Shown here: piece after piece, positions 5,453 to 5,479 of the stretch
How the letters are laid out: every line of letters starts with the position of its first letter
Numbering within the stretch: position 1 is the first letter of the stretch
Assembly: GCA_018056585.1 (NCBI GenBank)
Contig: JAGPFK010000127.1
Coordinates: 1-5,479 of the forward strand
Reading direction: 5' to 3'
DNA length: 5,479 bases
Origin: Clostridia bacterium
Lineage (GTDB): Bacteria; Bacillota; Clostridia; Saccharofermentanales; UBA5734
Notes under the pieces: generated by a model
Seen by the model: the letters and a program-made list of their open reading frames with translations, nothing else
What the model was told of the DNA's origin: nothing
The model's database searches: none
Program-made: the position numbers and the translations under genes

Positions 5453-5479
5453 ATGCTGGGTGAGCCGGATGGAATTCGA
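5453..5479 (+). CDS. possible start of a gene cut by the right edge
   Basis: An open frame from the ATG at 5453 gives only nine residues, MLGEPDGIR, before the window ends. AAGGGA (5438-5443) lies about 9 nt upstream and could serve as a ribosome binding site, and a weak -10 lies before it. A GTG at 5445 opens another frame without a stop to the edge. Nothing can be said about the product. Position, divergent from an AraC gene, suggests the first gene of a regulated operon. Confidence 0.3.

Noticed and set aside
1..5479. CRISPR array, tRNA or rRNA gene, insertion sequence or riboswitch
   Set aside because: No regularly spaced repeats, cloverleaf sequence, transposase frame or terminal repeats were seen, and the inferred leaders of the minus-strand genes are too short to hold a riboswitch.

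Overview
The window looks like a piece of a Bacillota (low-to-mid GC Gram-positive) chromosome, probably from an anaerobic, gut-type member of Clostridia, Erysipelotrichia or relatives. The signs are strong GGAGG-type ribosome binding sites, sigma-A promoters of the TGnTATAAT (extended -10) kind, an ECF-type vitamin transporter S component without its own ATPase genes, and a type III pantothenate kinase-like protein. The lineage is inference; no marker gene is present.

Layout, left to right. (1) 1-472, minus strand: the N-terminal third of a major facilitator superfamily transporter that runs off the left edge, with its own extended -10 promoter. (2) 548-575: an intrinsic terminator that closes the next minus-strand operon. 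(3) 601-2957, minus strand: a three-gene operon, transcribed in the order TIM-barrel (aldo/keto reductase-like) protein, then CoaX-like type III pantothenate kinase (start 4 nt after the preceding stop), then an ECF transporter S component, probably PanT-like. (4) 2958-3107: a compact divergent control region with a back-to-back promoter pair and a 19-bp palindrome between them. (5) 3108-4508, plus strand: a cysteine-type sulfatase with no signal peptide. (6) 4493-5344, minus strand: an AraC-family regulator whose end overlaps the sulfatase end by 16 nt. (7) 5345-5479: the AraC promoter and what may be the first codons of a divergently transcribed gene cut by the right edge.

How the parts may work together. 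The sulfatase and the three-gene operon share one control region with a candidate operator, so they may be co-regulated (inference). The operon reads as a pantothenate/CoA-precursor uptake and phosphorylation unit, but two of its proteins depart from their textbook families. The CoaX-like protein has lost the N-terminal Asp and Gly of the DxGNT motif while keeping its other signatures, and the aldo/keto reductase-like protein does not show the AKR catalytic tetrad context. One possibility is a small, undescribed pathway in which a cytosolic sulfatase and a TIM-barrel enzyme act on a compound taken up by the S component or the MFS transporter and then phosphorylated by a divergent kinase. The duller possibility is a normal CoA salvage operon that happens to sit beside a sulfated-glycan locus.
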